Shown: piece after piece, positions 17,370 through 25,679 of the stretch
Numbering within the stretch: position 1 is the stretch's first letter
Layout: every line of letters begins with the position of its first letter
NCBI GenBank assembly: GCA_029263175.1
Contig: JAJCXZ010000036.1
Location: 1 to 51,057, forward strand
DNA from: Acidimicrobiales bacterium
GTDB lineage: Bacteria > Actinomycetota > Acidimicrobiia > Acidimicrobiales > Aldehydirespiratoraceae
Direction: 5' to 3'
Length of the DNA stretch: 51,057 bases
The notes under the pieces: model-generated
What the model was told of the DNA's origin: nothing
Databases searched by the model: none
What the model saw: only the letters and a program-made list of their open reading frames with translations
Translations under genes and position numbers: made by a program

Positions 17370-17930
17370 ATGAACCTCTCGTGGAGCGATCGCGCCCGCA
17401 GCATCCGGCGCGAAGAGTTGGACGGCATCCATATTCGGTTCCAGCTCGTTCGCCTGCTGACGGGTTGGATGCCGGTGCTCAGCTTCAACCGCGTCCGCTC
17501 CCGGCTCATGCAGTGCGCCGGATTCCGCATCGGCCACAGCGTCGTGTTCTACGGACCGATCCTGGTCTCCGGACACGGTCCGACGTCCAATCTCCGCATT
17601 GGCGACGGTTGCCACGTCAACTCCCGTGTCGACTTCGACATCTCCGGTGTGATCGAGATCGTGGGGCATGTCGGTATCGGGCAGGAGGTGTTGTTCGTGA
17701 CCAACAGCCACGACATCGGCGACCCCCATCAACGCGGCGGCGAGACGCAGATAATGAAGGTGACCGTCGGGGAAGGAGCATGGATCGGCGCTCGAGCGAT
17801 CATCCTCCCGGGCGTCACCATCGGCGAAGGTGCAGTGGTTGCGGCCGGATCGGTCGTGACCAAGGACGTTGCACCCCACACGCTCGTTGCCGGCACGCCC
17901 GCCGTGCCGAAACGAAGCCTCGAGGTCTAG
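17370..17930 (+). CDS. Left-handed beta-helix (hexapeptide-repeat) acyltransferase
   Basis: The 186-residue product is helical at its N-terminus and then shows hexapeptide repeats, with [63 protein letters not shown] and the terminal [10 protein letters not shown]. This is the pattern of O-acetyltransferases of the WcaF/LacA/NodL group. The His in TNSHDIG is the likely catalytic base. The acceptor is unknown; a sugar or surface polysaccharide is plausible given the nearby GT-C protein. A GTG at 17352 would add six residues; ATG 17370 is preferred because AGAAGA lies just upstream. Its TAG stop overlaps the convergent gene's stop within CTAG. Confidence 0.88.
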   Translation: MNLSWSDRARSIRREELDGIHIRFQLVRLLTGWMPVLSFNRVRSRLMQCAGFRIGHSVVFYGPILVSGHGPTSNLRIGDGCHVNSRVDFDISGVIEIVGHVGIGQEVLFVTNSHDIGDPHQRGGETQIMKVTVGEGAWIGARAIILPGVTIGEGAVVAAGSVVTKDVAPHTLVAGTPAVPKRSLEV

Positions 17931-19090
17931 GCGGTTGCCCGCTCGAGATCGCTGAGGCTCAACTCGATTCCGAAACCCGCAGCATTGCGAGGCACGATCG
18001 TCCCGTTCACCACAGGGGCCATGCCGGGAAGCGGACGAAGCGTCGCCATCATGTCATCGGGGATCGAGCCGCCGTAGTACATCTCGCTCGTGGTGTTGGC
18101 TGCGAGCGCCACGCCAAGATGCTGCCCATAGGGATCGTTGCCCGTGCAGTGCATCGCCAGCTCGACTCCGGCCTCCTCGGCGATCGCTGCGATCCGGCGA
18201 GTCGGGGTTGCCCCGCCGACCCAGAGCGCGTCCGGTTGGACGATGTCGACGTAGCCCAGTTCGATGGCGAGACGAAACGGGGCCACGCCGTACCAGCGCT
18301 CCCCCGATGCGAGTGTCGTGTCGGGTAGCGAGCGGCGAACCTCCGCGTAGGCATCCCAGTCCTCAGGAAAGACGTAGTCCTCGATCCAGTCCACGCCATG
18401 GGGAGCGAGCGCATCACCGAGGGCGATGGCATCGCCCGCGGTCTGGATGGGCCACCCGTCGACCCGGATCGGTACGTCAGGACCGACGATCCCGCGAGCG
18501 GTGGTGAAACGATCGACGTTGATGGAGATGGCGGCGTCGACATCGCTGCCCCAGGGGCAGGGGAGCTTCATCGCCGAGAACCCCGCCTCGTGGTAGCCGG
18601 CGATGTCGCTGCCCGTTGCGTAGCACTGCAGAGCCTCGCGAGAAGGGCCACCAAGCAACTCGTAGACCGGAACCGATTCGAGCTTCCCGAGCAGGTCCCA
18701 CAACGCCAGATCCACGGCACTGATGGCGTAACTGAGCACACCCGACAATCCGAGGTGGGAACCGGCACCCACTGCCATCAGATCCCACGCATGCTCGACC
18801 TCGCTGGCATCCAGTCCCGCCACGATCGGGCCGAGGAAGTCGTTGATCAAGGGGACGACAGGCCCGGCGTGGCTCGTCATTCCGAGCCCCCATGTGCCGT
18901 CCTCGGCAGTGACGACGCAAGCGACATCGTCCCAGGGGGGCCGGAACCGCTCACCAGATGTCTCGTAGCGAGCGTCGTCACCCAGGGGATTCATCGACGA
19001 GCTCACCAACTCCTGGTCGAAGCCCGACCTTCGGCGACCAAGGGCGGACGGGTCTGTCACCGCCTTCGCGTGAACCGATCGAATTCGCAT
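17927..19090 (-). CDS. Enolase-superfamily dehydratase, L-rhamnonate-dehydratase-like
   Basis: The 387-residue product has the capping domain and barrel of mandelate-racemase-group enolases, which abstract a proton alpha to a carboxylate and eliminate water. Probable Mg ligands are Asp211, Glu237 and Glu263, and a histidine in [13 protein letters not shown] (314 or 324) is a likely base. The segments [39 protein letters not shown] and [12 protein letters not shown] closely resemble L-rhamnonate dehydratase. The exact acid-sugar substrate is inferred, not shown. The ATG at 19088-19090 is one base after the RidA stop, so both are one unit. An upstream in-frame start would lie inside ridA. Confidence 0.87.
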   Translation of the reverse strand: MRIRSVHAKAVTDPSALGRRRSGFDQELVSSSMNPLGDDARYETSGERFRPPWDDVACVVTAEDGTWGLGMTSHAGPVVPLINDFLGPIVAGLDASEVEHAWDLMAVGAGSHLGLSGVLSYAISAVDLALWDLLGKLESVPVYELLGGPSREALQCYATGSDIAGYHEAGFSAMKLPCPWGSDVDAAISINVDRFTTARGIVGPDVPIRVDGWPIQTAGDAIALGDALAPHGVDWIEDYVFPEDWDAYAEVRRSLPDTTLASGERWYGVAPFRLAIELGYVDIVQPDALWVGGATPTRRIAAIAEEAGVELAMHCTGNDPYGQHLGVALAANTTSEMYYGGSIPDDMMATLRPLPGMAPVVNGTIVPRNAAGFGIELSLSDLERATA

Positions 19091-19091
19091 G

Positions 19092-19487
19092 TCAGGCGTC
19101 GAGCGGACGGTAGGCGGCGACCTCGACCTCGACTCGAACGTCGACAAGCAGGTCGCTCACCACCGCGGACCGCGTGGGCGGCTCGATCGGGAAATATTCG
19201 CCATAGACCTGGTTGAATCCACCGAAGTCGTCGCGGTCGCGCAACCAGACCATGGCCTTCACGACATCTCCCAACTCGCAGCCGGCTTCGGTGAGCGTGG
19301 CGCTGATGTCGTCGAGTACGGCACGGGTTTGATCCTCCACCGAACCGGTCGTCATCGGGACGCCATCCAGCATCGGTATCTGGCCGGTGAGGAACACGAA
19401 ATCACCGGCCCGAACGGCCCGAGACAACGACAGAACCCGTCCACCGATCTCGAGCGGCCCACCGACTACCTGCTTCGCTGCTGCCAT
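19092..19487 (-). CDS. RidA-family enamine/imine deaminase-like protein
   Basis: The 131-residue product fits the Rid (YjgF/YER057c/UK114) family, which hydrolyses reactive enamine or imine intermediates or serves in catabolic pathways. It shows LSLSRAVRAGDFVFLTGQIPM near residue 18, DQTRAVLDDISATLTEAGCELGDVVKAMVWL in the middle, and the final PPTRSAVV plus VEVEVAAY. The position of the conserved Arg in PPTRSAVV is consistent with an active RidA. The ATG at 19485-19487 has AAGGAAGG upstream. It heads a two-gene unit with the rhamnonate-dehydratase-like gene and is divergent from the aldehyde dehydrogenase by 64 bp. Confidence 0.88.
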   Translation of the reverse strand: MAAAKQVVGGPLEIGGRVLSLSRAVRAGDFVFLTGQIPMLDGVPMTTGSVEDQTRAVLDDISATLTEAGCELGDVVKAMVWLRDRDDFGGFNQVYGEYFPIEPPTRSAVVSDLLVDVRVEVEVAAYRPLDA

Positions 19488-19551
19488 GTGCAGTGCCTTC
19501 CTTTGCGACCCGGTTGACGGGTGCCGTCGTCTTCGATGAGGATCACCCGCG
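19488..19551. promoter_or_regulatory. Divergent control region for the ridA/dehydratase unit and the aldehyde dehydrogenase unit
   Basis: These 64 bp separate two divergently read catabolic units and must hold both promoters. The region contains AAGGAAGG (read on the minus strand) for ridA and GAGGATC for the dehydrogenase as ribosome binding sites. No operator palindrome is obvious, and no regulator gene lies next to it. Confidence 0.4.
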
Positions 19552-21030
19552 ATGACAGAGATCCGGACGTACCAGATGTTGATCGATGGCGAATGGGTCG
19601 ACGCCGCTGACGCCACCACATTCGACAGTATCAACCCCGCGACCGGCGAGGTTTGGTGCCGCATACCCGAAGCCACCGAGGCCGACGTCGATCGCGCCGC
19701 GCGGGCTGCGCATGAGGCGTTCAGCCAGGGTCCGTGGTCCACGATGACGCCGACCGAACGAGGGAAGTGCCTCTCCCGGCTCGGAGTACTCCTCGCGGAT
19801 TCGTCGGAAAAGCTCGGCCGCATCGAGTCGATCGACACGGGCAAGATGCTCAAGGAGACCCGCTGGCAGGCGGCGTACATCGCTCAGTTCTTCGAGTTCT
19901 ACGCGGGCTGCGCCGACAAGATCAGCGGCTCGACCCTGCCGATCGACAAGCCCGACATGTTCGTGTTCACAAAACGCGAGCCACTTGGTGTGGTGGCCGC
20001 GGTCGTGCCCTGGAACTCGCAGCTGTTCCTGGTGGCAGTGAAGATCGGACCAGCGTTGGCCGCGGGCAACACAGTGGTGCTGAAAGCTTCCGAACACGCC
20101 TCCGCAGCCATGCTCGAGTTCGGTGAGCTGATCGCCGCGGCCGGCTTTCCGCCGGGTGTCGTCAACATCGTCACCGGCCATGGCGAGCCCTGTGGACGAG
20201 CGTTGACCTCGCATCCCCGAGTAGCTCGGATCTCGTTCACCGGTGGTCCGGACGCGGCCCGCCACGTGCTCGACAATTCAAAGCAGAACTTCGCCCAGGT
20301 CTCACTGGAACTCGGCGGCAAGTCACCGTTCATCGTGTTCGACGACGCCAACATCGACAGCGCCGTCAACGCCTCGATCGCCGGTATCTTCGGCGCCACC
20401 GGACAGAGCTGTGTCGCCGGCTCACGGCTCTATCTCCATGACGACATCGCCGATGAGTTCCTCGAGAAGATGACCGCCGCGGTCGGCCAGATCCGCATCG
20501 GTGACCCACTCGACGACGACACCCAGATGGGGCCGCTCTGCACATCGGGCCAACTCGAGCACATCAACGCCGAGGTCGCCCACGCCCAGAGTGAGGGCGC
20601 CACCGTTCTCGCAGGCGGAAAGCAGCCGGCCCGAGGCGGCTTGTTCTACGAGCCGACCATCCTCGAGTGCCCGCGCCAGGATCTGCGCATCGTCGACACC
20701 GAACTCTTCGGTCCGGTGCTCTGCGTTCAGCGGTTCACCACCGAAGAAGAGGTTGTCGCTCTCGCCAACGACAGCGAGCACGGATTGGCCGCCGGAATCT
20801 TCACCCGCGATGGCGCCCGCTCACTTCGCGTCGCCGACGCGGTGCGGTCGGGCATCGTCTGGGTCAACACCTATCGAGTTGTCTCCCCCATCGCCGAGTT
20901 CGGTGGTGTGAAGGGCTCCGGCTACGGACGAGAGAGCGGCATGCAGGCCATGTACGACTACACCCGTCCCAAGACCATCTGGATGAACACCTCAGACGAA
21001 CCCATGGCAAACCCCTTCGTGATGCAGTGA
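19552..21030 (+). CDS. NAD(P)-dependent aldehyde dehydrogenase
   Basis: The 492-residue product is a full-length aldehyde dehydrogenase. Asn155 lies in VPWNSQ, Lys178 in VLKAS, the general base Glu253 in LELGGKSP and the nucleophile Cys287 in GATGQSCVAGSR. The family oxidises aldehydes to acids; the substrate is not evident, but the neighbours suggest catabolism of a sugar acid or hydroxy-acid derived aldehyde. The ATG has GAGGATC upstream. Its stop TGA overlaps the GTG of a 39-codon ORF that leads to the LLM-family gene, so the three are probably co-translated. Confidence 0.95.
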   Translation: MTEIRTYQMLIDGEWVDAADATTFDSINPATGEVWCRIPEATEADVDRAARAAHEAFSQGPWSTMTPTERGKCLSRLGVLLADSSEKLGRIESIDTGKMLKETRWQAAYIAQFFEFYAGCADKISGSTLPIDKPDMFVFTKREPLGVVAAVVPWNSQLFLVAVKIGPALAAGNTVVLKASEHASAAMLEFGELIAAAGFPPGVVNIVTGHGEPCGRALTSHPRVARISFTGGPDAARHVLDNSKQNFAQVSLELGGKSPFIVFDDANIDSAVNASIAGIFGATGQSCVAGSRLYLHDDIADEFLEKMTAAVGQIRIGDPLDDDTQMGPLCTSGQLEHINAEVAHAQSEGATVLAGGKQPARGGLFYEPTILECPRQDLRIVDTELFGPVLCVQRFTTEEEVVALANDSEHGLAAGIFTRDGARSLRVADAVRSGIVWVNTYRVVSPIAEFGGVKGSGYGRESGMQAMYDYTRPKTIWMNTSDEPMANPFVMQ

Positions 21031-21146
21031 CGGAAGCGACGCTGTCCGCGACTTGTTACACGAGCGAGACGATCGCGGACGCCGAGGGCGAGCTCCGCGC
21101 ATTCGCCGACCGGTATGCCAACGAACTCCCGGAGATCACGACATGA
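21027..21146 (+). CDS. Small coupled ORF between aldehyde dehydrogenase and the LLM-family gene
   Basis: A 39-residue reading frame begins with a GTG whose last two bases start the dehydrogenase stop TGA (GTGA overlap), and ends in TGA overlapping the next gene's ATG (ATGA). The predicted peptide, starting MTEATLSATCYTSE and ending ANELPEITT, is acidic and helix-prone, with one Cys. I do not recognise it. The double overlap would keep ribosomes moving from the dehydrogenase to the oxidoreductase even if the peptide has no function of its own, so it may be a coupling leader and not a stable protein. Confidence 0.45.
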   Translation: MTEATLSATCYTSETIADAEGELRAFADRYANELPEITT

Positions 21147-22180
21147 GGTTCCAACTCGCCATCAACCTCGAGCGTCTCGATGGCCGTCTGGAGATGACCG
21201 ACGTCGCCCGCCACACACTGGAGATGGTGCATACGGCCGAGGCCGGAGGCTTCGGGATCGTCTGGGCGGCCGAGCACCACGCACTCGAGATGACGATCGC
21301 CCCGAATCCGTTTCAGATCCTCACCTGGTGGGCGGGCGAGACGAGCACGATTCGGCTCGGTAGCGCAGTGGCTGTGGCCCCGTACTGGCATCCGATCGGC
21401 CTCGCCGGTGAAGCCGCCTTCCTCGACCTGATCAGTGGCGGACGACTCGAATTCGGGATCGGGTCCGGCGCCTACCAACGCGAGTTCGATCGTATGACGC
21501 CGGGACTGCGACAGACCGACGCCTGGCGTTACATGCAGGAAATGCTGCCGGCCGTGCTGAAGCTGTGGGCGGGCGACTATGCCCACGACGGCGAGTTCTG
21601 GCAGTTCCCTACGTCGACCTCGGTGCCGAAGCCGGTCCAGAAGCCACATCCTCGGATCTGGGTCGCCGCTCGCTCACCGATCACCTACGACTACGCCGTC
21701 GCCAACGACTGCAACATCATGTGCTGGCCGTTCACCCGTCCCCACGCCGAGGCGGAGTTGTACCGAGGACAACTCGACGAGTCGATCGCCAAACACGGCG
21801 GAACCGCCAACCCGGTCTTCGCCTTGATGCGCCATACGGCCGTCTACGAGGACGACGCCGGCCGCGACACCGCCGTCGGCGCCGTCACCCGAACCCTGGG
21901 ACAGTTCGAGAACCTCTATCGCAACCTCGGCGACGTCGAGAACGGTTTCCCCCGAGAGATCCCTCTCGACGAACTGGAAGGCCGCGAGCAATATCGGCCC
22001 GACATGCTCGAAGAGAACCTGATGTTCGGCACACCCGACAAGATCATCGAGAAGCTGAGGATCTACGAAGAGCTCGGCGTCGACGAGTTCATCTACTACG
22101 CCAGCATGGGGCTGAACCACGAGGCACAGAAGCGCTCCATGCAACTCTTCTGTGACGAGGTGATCCCCGCGTTCGGCTAG
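21143..22180 (+). CDS. LLM-class flavin-dependent oxidoreductase
   Basis: The 345-residue product is a luciferase-like monooxygenase family member (F420- or FMN-using). Typical features are the N-terminal strand with AEAGGFGIVWAAEHH, the IRLGSAVAVAPYWHPIGLAGEAAFLD segment, SGGRLEFGIGSGAY and the later FGTPDKIIEKLRIYEELGVDEFIYY. Cofactor and substrate cannot be read directly; such enzymes oxidise or reduce diverse small molecules. The start ATG at 21143 overlaps the small ORF stop. A longer in-frame start would lie within that ORF. Its stop overlaps the convergent thiolase stop within CTAG. Confidence 0.92.
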   Translation: MRFQLAINLERLDGRLEMTDVARHTLEMVHTAEAGGFGIVWAAEHHALEMTIAPNPFQILTWWAGETSTIRLGSAVAVAPYWHPIGLAGEAAFLDLISGGRLEFGIGSGAYQREFDRMTPGLRQTDAWRYMQEMLPAVLKLWAGDYAHDGEFWQFPTSTSVPKPVQKPHPRIWVAARSPITYDYAVANDCNIMCWPFTRPHAEAELYRGQLDESIAKHGGTANPVFALMRHTAVYEDDAGRDTAVGAVTRTLGQFENLYRNLGDVENGFPREIPLDELEGREQYRPDMLEENLMFGTPDKIIEKLRIYEELGVDEFIYYASMGLNHEAQKRSMQLFCDEVIPAFG

Positions 22181-23391
22181 GCGGCGATGCGCTCGAAGAC
22201 CGCGGCGATGCCCTGGCCACCGCCGATGCACATGGTTTCGAGGCCGAAGCGAGCCTCACGGCGATCCATCTCACGCAGCAGCGTCGCCAGGATCCGACCA
22301 CCGGTCGCGCCTATCGGATGACCGAGCGAGATGCCCGAACCGTGAACGTTGGTCCGGTCGAAATCAGCTGCACCGAATCCCCATTCGCGTGTGACCGCCA
22401 GGACCTGGGCGGCGAATGCCTCGTTGAGCTCGATCAGATCAAGGTCGGCCAACGTGATGCCGGCCGATGTGAGTGCCTTCTCGGACGCCGGGACGGGGCC
22501 GATTCCCATCGTCGCGGGAGCAACGCCGGCCGTTGCCCAGCTCGCGAAGCGAGCAAGCGGACGAAGGCCCAGGCGCTCGGCGTTCTCCATCGTGGTGACG
22601 ATGCATGCGGAAGCGCCGTCGTTTTGTCCCGATGCGTTGCCGGCAGTAACCGTGGCACCGGGATCCTGGCGACCCATGATCGGTCGCAGCTTGGCGAGCC
22701 GTTCCATTGAGGTATCGGCTCGGGGATGTTCATCGACTGTGACAGCCTCGTCCCTCACCGTGACAGGGATGATCTCGTCGATGAACGTGCCGTTCTCTAC
22801 CGCGGCCACCGCACGATGTTGCGAGCGCAGGGAGTACTCGTCCTGCTCCTCACGCGGGATCGAGTACTCCCTGCGAAGGTTCTCGGCGGTCTCGATCATG
22901 CCGCCCTCCACCGGGTGGCGCTCGCCACCGGCAGTGATGCGGGCTCGGGTGAGGCGATCGTGCAGCTGCACACCGGCGGCTCCGGCGCCGTATCGCATCC
23001 CCATCGAATAGAACTCGACCTGGCTCATGCTCTCGGCGCCACCAGCGACGACGAGTTCGCTGATGCCGGTCTGCACCTGCATTGCTGCGTAGGCCAACGA
23101 TTGCAGGCCGGACCCGCAACGACGATCGAGCTGCATGCCGGTCACGGTGACCGGGAAACCAGCGTCGAGTGCTGCCACCCGCCCGAGTGCCGGGCCGTCG
23201 CCGTTGGGGTAGCCCTGACCCAAGATGACGTCATCGATTTCCGCCGGATCAATGCCGGCACGATCGACGAGACCCTCGAGCACAGTGGCGGCAAGGGTCA
23301 CCACGGGCACGTCGCGGAACATCCCGCCCGCACGACCCACCGCAGTGCGCACTGGTTCGCAAATCACGGCATCTCGTCCGTAGGTCGGCAT
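22177..23391 (-). CDS. Acetyl-CoA C-acyltransferase (thiolase)
   Basis: The 404-residue product is a degradative-type thiolase, catalysing thiolytic cleavage of 3-ketoacyl-CoA. The acyl-accepting Cys92 is in RRCGSGLQ, the NEAFAAQ motif lies near 320, His358 is in GHPIGATGG and the proton-donor Cys388 is in MCIGGGQG. All catalytic residues are intact. It stands alone on the minus strand, convergent with the LLM-family gene and divergent from a GNAT gene across 64 bp. Chain-length preference cannot be told. It may finish a beta-oxidation-like route for products of the neighbouring catabolic genes. Confidence 0.95.
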   Translation of the reverse strand: MPTYGRDAVICEPVRTAVGRAGGMFRDVPVVTLAATVLEGLVDRAGIDPAEIDDVILGQGYPNGDGPALGRVAALDAGFPVTVTGMQLDRRCGSGLQSLAYAAMQVQTGISELVVAGGAESMSQVEFYSMGMRYGAGAAGVQLHDRLTRARITAGGERHPVEGGMIETAENLRREYSIPREEQDEYSLRSQHRAVAAVENGTFIDEIIPVTVRDEAVTVDEHPRADTSMERLAKLRPIMGRQDPGATVTAGNASGQNDGASACIVTTMENAERLGLRPLARFASWATAGVAPATMGIGPVPASEKALTSAGITLADLDLIELNEAFAAQVLAVTREWGFGAADFDRTNVHGSGISLGHPIGATGGRILATLLREMDRREARFGLETMCIGGGQGIAAVFERIAA

Positions 23392-23455
23392 CGTTCGTGT
23401 CCCTCCACAGGTCAGGGTTTCGGGGGAGACGTTAGCGGTCGTTAGTCTCCCCCGA

Positions 23456-24034
23456 ATGCGTCACGCCACTCCTCTCGATGCCGGCACCGCCGCCGCAGTC
23501 CTGACCGAGGCCTTCAGCGCCGACCCACTCATGGGCTACCTGTGGCCCGACACCAGTCAGCCCGGCATTCCTGCCCGAGAAACGCTCCGCGAGTTCATGG
23601 ATGCGGCGTTCGAGACATATCTCCCCCACGGTCATTCGTATGTGATCGACGGTCAGGCCGCCGCGTTGTGGGCGCCACCAGGCGTCGAGCCCGACACGTC
23701 AGCATTCGGTGAGATCTTCGTGACGCGCGCCGATCCGGAGATCTTCGAGTCTGCCCGCGCCAACTTCGAGGCGATGCACGAGCTCCACCCCGAGGACCCG
23801 CACTTCTACCTGGCTCAGATCGGAGCCGTCGATGCGGCCCGCGGACAGGGGCTCGGCTCGATCCTGCTCGATCGGGTACTCGCTGTTTGCGACAACGACG
23901 GCTTCGTCGCCCATCTCGAAGCCACGACACCACGAAGCCAGGCGCTCTATGCGCGCCACGGGTTCGAGACCGTCACCGAGATCGTGTTCGCGCCGGGTGT
24001 TTCGCTCTACCCGATGACCCGGTCGCCGCGCTAG
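23456..24034 (+). CDS. GNAT-family N-acetyltransferase
   Basis: The 192-residue product carries the acetyl-CoA pyrophosphate-binding loop ARGQGLGS (about residues 125-132) and the later LEATTPRSQALYARHGFE, both GNAT hallmarks. The N-terminus with AFSADPLMGYLWPD is common among actinomycete GNATs that modify small amines. The target is unknown. It is a single gene with its own upstream region shared with the divergent thiolase. Its TAG stop overlaps the rsfS stop in CTAG. Confidence 0.88.
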   Translation: MRHATPLDAGTAAAVLTEAFSADPLMGYLWPDTSQPGIPARETLREFMDAAFETYLPHGHSYVIDGQAAALWAPPGVEPDTSAFGEIFVTRADPEIFESARANFEAMHELHPEDPHFYLAQIGAVDAARGQGLGSILLDRVLAVCDNDGFVAHLEATTPRSQALYARHGFETVTEIVFAPGVSLYPMTRSPR

Positions 24035-24429
24035 GCCAGTTCCGCCTCGGGCCTCACGTTTGGCTCCCACGCCACTCGGGGACGATCGCCCCACAGGCGC
24101 TCGAGTTGGTAGAAGTCGCGCTGCTCCTGGTTGAACACGTGCACGATGAATGCCCCGTAGTCCATGAGCACCCACTCGCGCTCGTCGACACCTTCGATGC
24201 GGACGGGGCCGCGACCGCTCATGCGCCTCACGTCTTCTTCGATGCCATGCACGATTGCGTGAACCTGGCGAGTGCTGGAGCCGCTGGCGATCACGAAGTA
24301 ATCCGAAACGGCGAACACGTCGCCGACGTCGATGATCAGAGGCTCGTTGGCCTTCTTTTCGTCAGCTGCCGCGGCGGCGCATCGCACGAGCGACATCAGG
24401 TCGGGCTCGCTGCTCGAATGTTGTGTCAC
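24031..24429 (-). CDS. rsfS: Ribosome silencing factor RsfS
   Basis: RsfS binds L14 and blocks subunit joining when nutrients run low. The 132-residue product has the conserved IIDVGDVFAVSDYFVIASG segment, RQVHAIVHGIEEDVRR, the EGVDEREWVLMDYGAFIVHVF core and the RDFYQLERLWGD ending. A GTG at 24429 is chosen as start because it overlaps the upstream gene's stop (GTGA) and has GGGAG seven bases upstream; a TTG start four codons earlier is less likely. The nadD to rsfS order is typical of actinobacteria, here with an LCP-like gene between them. Confidence 0.95.
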   Translation of the reverse strand: MTQHSSSEPDLMSLVRCAAAAADEKKANEPLIIDVGDVFAVSDYFVIASGSSTRQVHAIVHGIEEDVRRMSGRGPVRIEGVDEREWVLMDYGAFIVHVFNQEQRDFYQLERLWGDRPRVAWEPNVRPEAELA

Positions 24430-25679
24430 GAAGGCTCCCAATCGGCACCGATCACAATGGTGAGGTCTACCGGCTCATCGACGTTTTCCGCGAGTCTGGC
24501 AACAGTTCCGAACGCAGCGGCGGCTCGGTCCGCGTCCGCCTTGGCCTCGAGCCGATGATACGTGACGGTGGTTTCGGTGACCGCGAATTCCAAGGCGTTC
24601 CCGATAACACCGATGGTGATCTCGAGATCGATGAGCAGATCCATCGCATCGTCGCGGATCCCCGCGTCATCGGTGCCGTTGAGCAGCCGAACCGACGACC
24701 GGTCCGAGAGAGGTGGGGCGATCGGGACCGGCACCATCGAGCGGGCGATCTCGGCAAGCCGTTCGATCTGGCCGGCATTGAGCGTGAAGAACGACTCGGT
24801 CTCAGCCACGGTCACGGCATCGGCGGCGAGGATCGAGACGTCTTCCGTGCCGGCCCCGAGCGAGCGGAGAAATGGCGACAGTCCGTCATCAAACGGCAGT
24901 GTGGCGGCAGTGAGATCCTCGGCTCGGTCGATCGTGTCGAGCCACGAGACCCAGAGGTCGAGTTGGCGCTCGATGCGGTTGGCATCGGACTCGCCGGGAT
25001 TGGTGAAGCCGTAGATCTGGGCGGCCACTTCCCCGTCGAGATCCTTGCGGCCCCTCGCGAGCCAAACCTCGACCTCGCCCGCATCGTTGATCTGCACCAG
25101 ATCGTCGAGCAGGTTGAACGGGATCGGCTCGACCAGCCGCATCCATTCCCGCAGCTGCGCCGTGTCGAGCTCCGCCCGGTCGAGGAATCCGAATCCGAAG
25201 AGCTCGGCGACAAGTATCTCCACCGCCTCGACCCCGCCGGCGTCGTAGGCGTCACTCAAGTACGTGGCTTCGACCCCGTCGGCGTCGACGACCAGGTCGG
25301 CAGACAGAAGTACCGCCGTGCCGCCCTTGTCGAGCGCAGTCTGCGACAGCACTGTGATGCCCGATAGCTGTCCCGCATCCGTGTGAACGAGCAGCATCGT
25401 GGGCGTCGGTTCGACGAAGGCCTCGAATCCCGGTGCCTGCGGGTCGGTGACGACGGTGATTTCCTCGCCATCGGTCGAGTCGAGCACAGCTTTGGTGCCG
25501 GCCTCCCACAACAACAACACCGCGATTCCGGCGCCGACCACGATGGCAGGGAAGAGGAAGCGCCAGAAGGTATTCGCCTTGGGAGCAGGTCGACGGCGTC
25601 GTCGTCGGCGTTTCGGAGCATCTTCCTCGAGCTCCTGGAGCTCGACGCCTTCGCCGGGAGGCAAGTTGACCGTGGTCAT
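24426..25679 (-). CDS. Membrane-anchored LCP/LytR-like protein with LytR C-terminal domain
   Basis: The 417-residue product has a basic cytoplasmic start (a run of Arg at 23-30), one membrane helix (about 38-60), an outer domain shaped like the LytR-CpsA-Psr fold and a C-terminal LytR_C-like domain (about 320-415, with SVRLLNGTDDAGIRDDAMDLL). LCP enzymes transfer polymers onto peptidoglycan using conserved Arg residues and an RDT-type motif. Here the equivalent reads TAVLLSADLVVDADG with no such arginines, so catalytic competence is doubtful. It overlaps nadD upstream by ATGA and rsfS downstream by GTGA, forming one unit. Confidence 0.72.
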   Translation of the reverse strand: MTTVNLPPGEGVELQELEEDAPKRRRRRRRPAPKANTFWRFLFPAIVVGAGIAVLLLWEAGTKAVLDSTDGEEITVVTDPQAPGFEAFVEPTPTMLLVHTDAGQLSGITVLSQTALDKGGTAVLLSADLVVDADGVEATYLSDAYDAGGVEAVEILVAELFGFGFLDRAELDTAQLREWMRLVEPIPFNLLDDLVQINDAGEVEVWLARGRKDLDGEVAAQIYGFTNPGESDANRIERQLDLWVSWLDTIDRAEDLTAATLPFDDGLSPFLRSLGAGTEDVSILAADAVTVAETESFFTLNAGQIERLAEIARSMVPVPIAPPLSDRSSVRLLNGTDDAGIRDDAMDLLIDLEITIGVIGNALEFAVTETTVTYHRLEAKADADRAAAAFGTVARLAENVDEPVDLTIVIGADWEPS

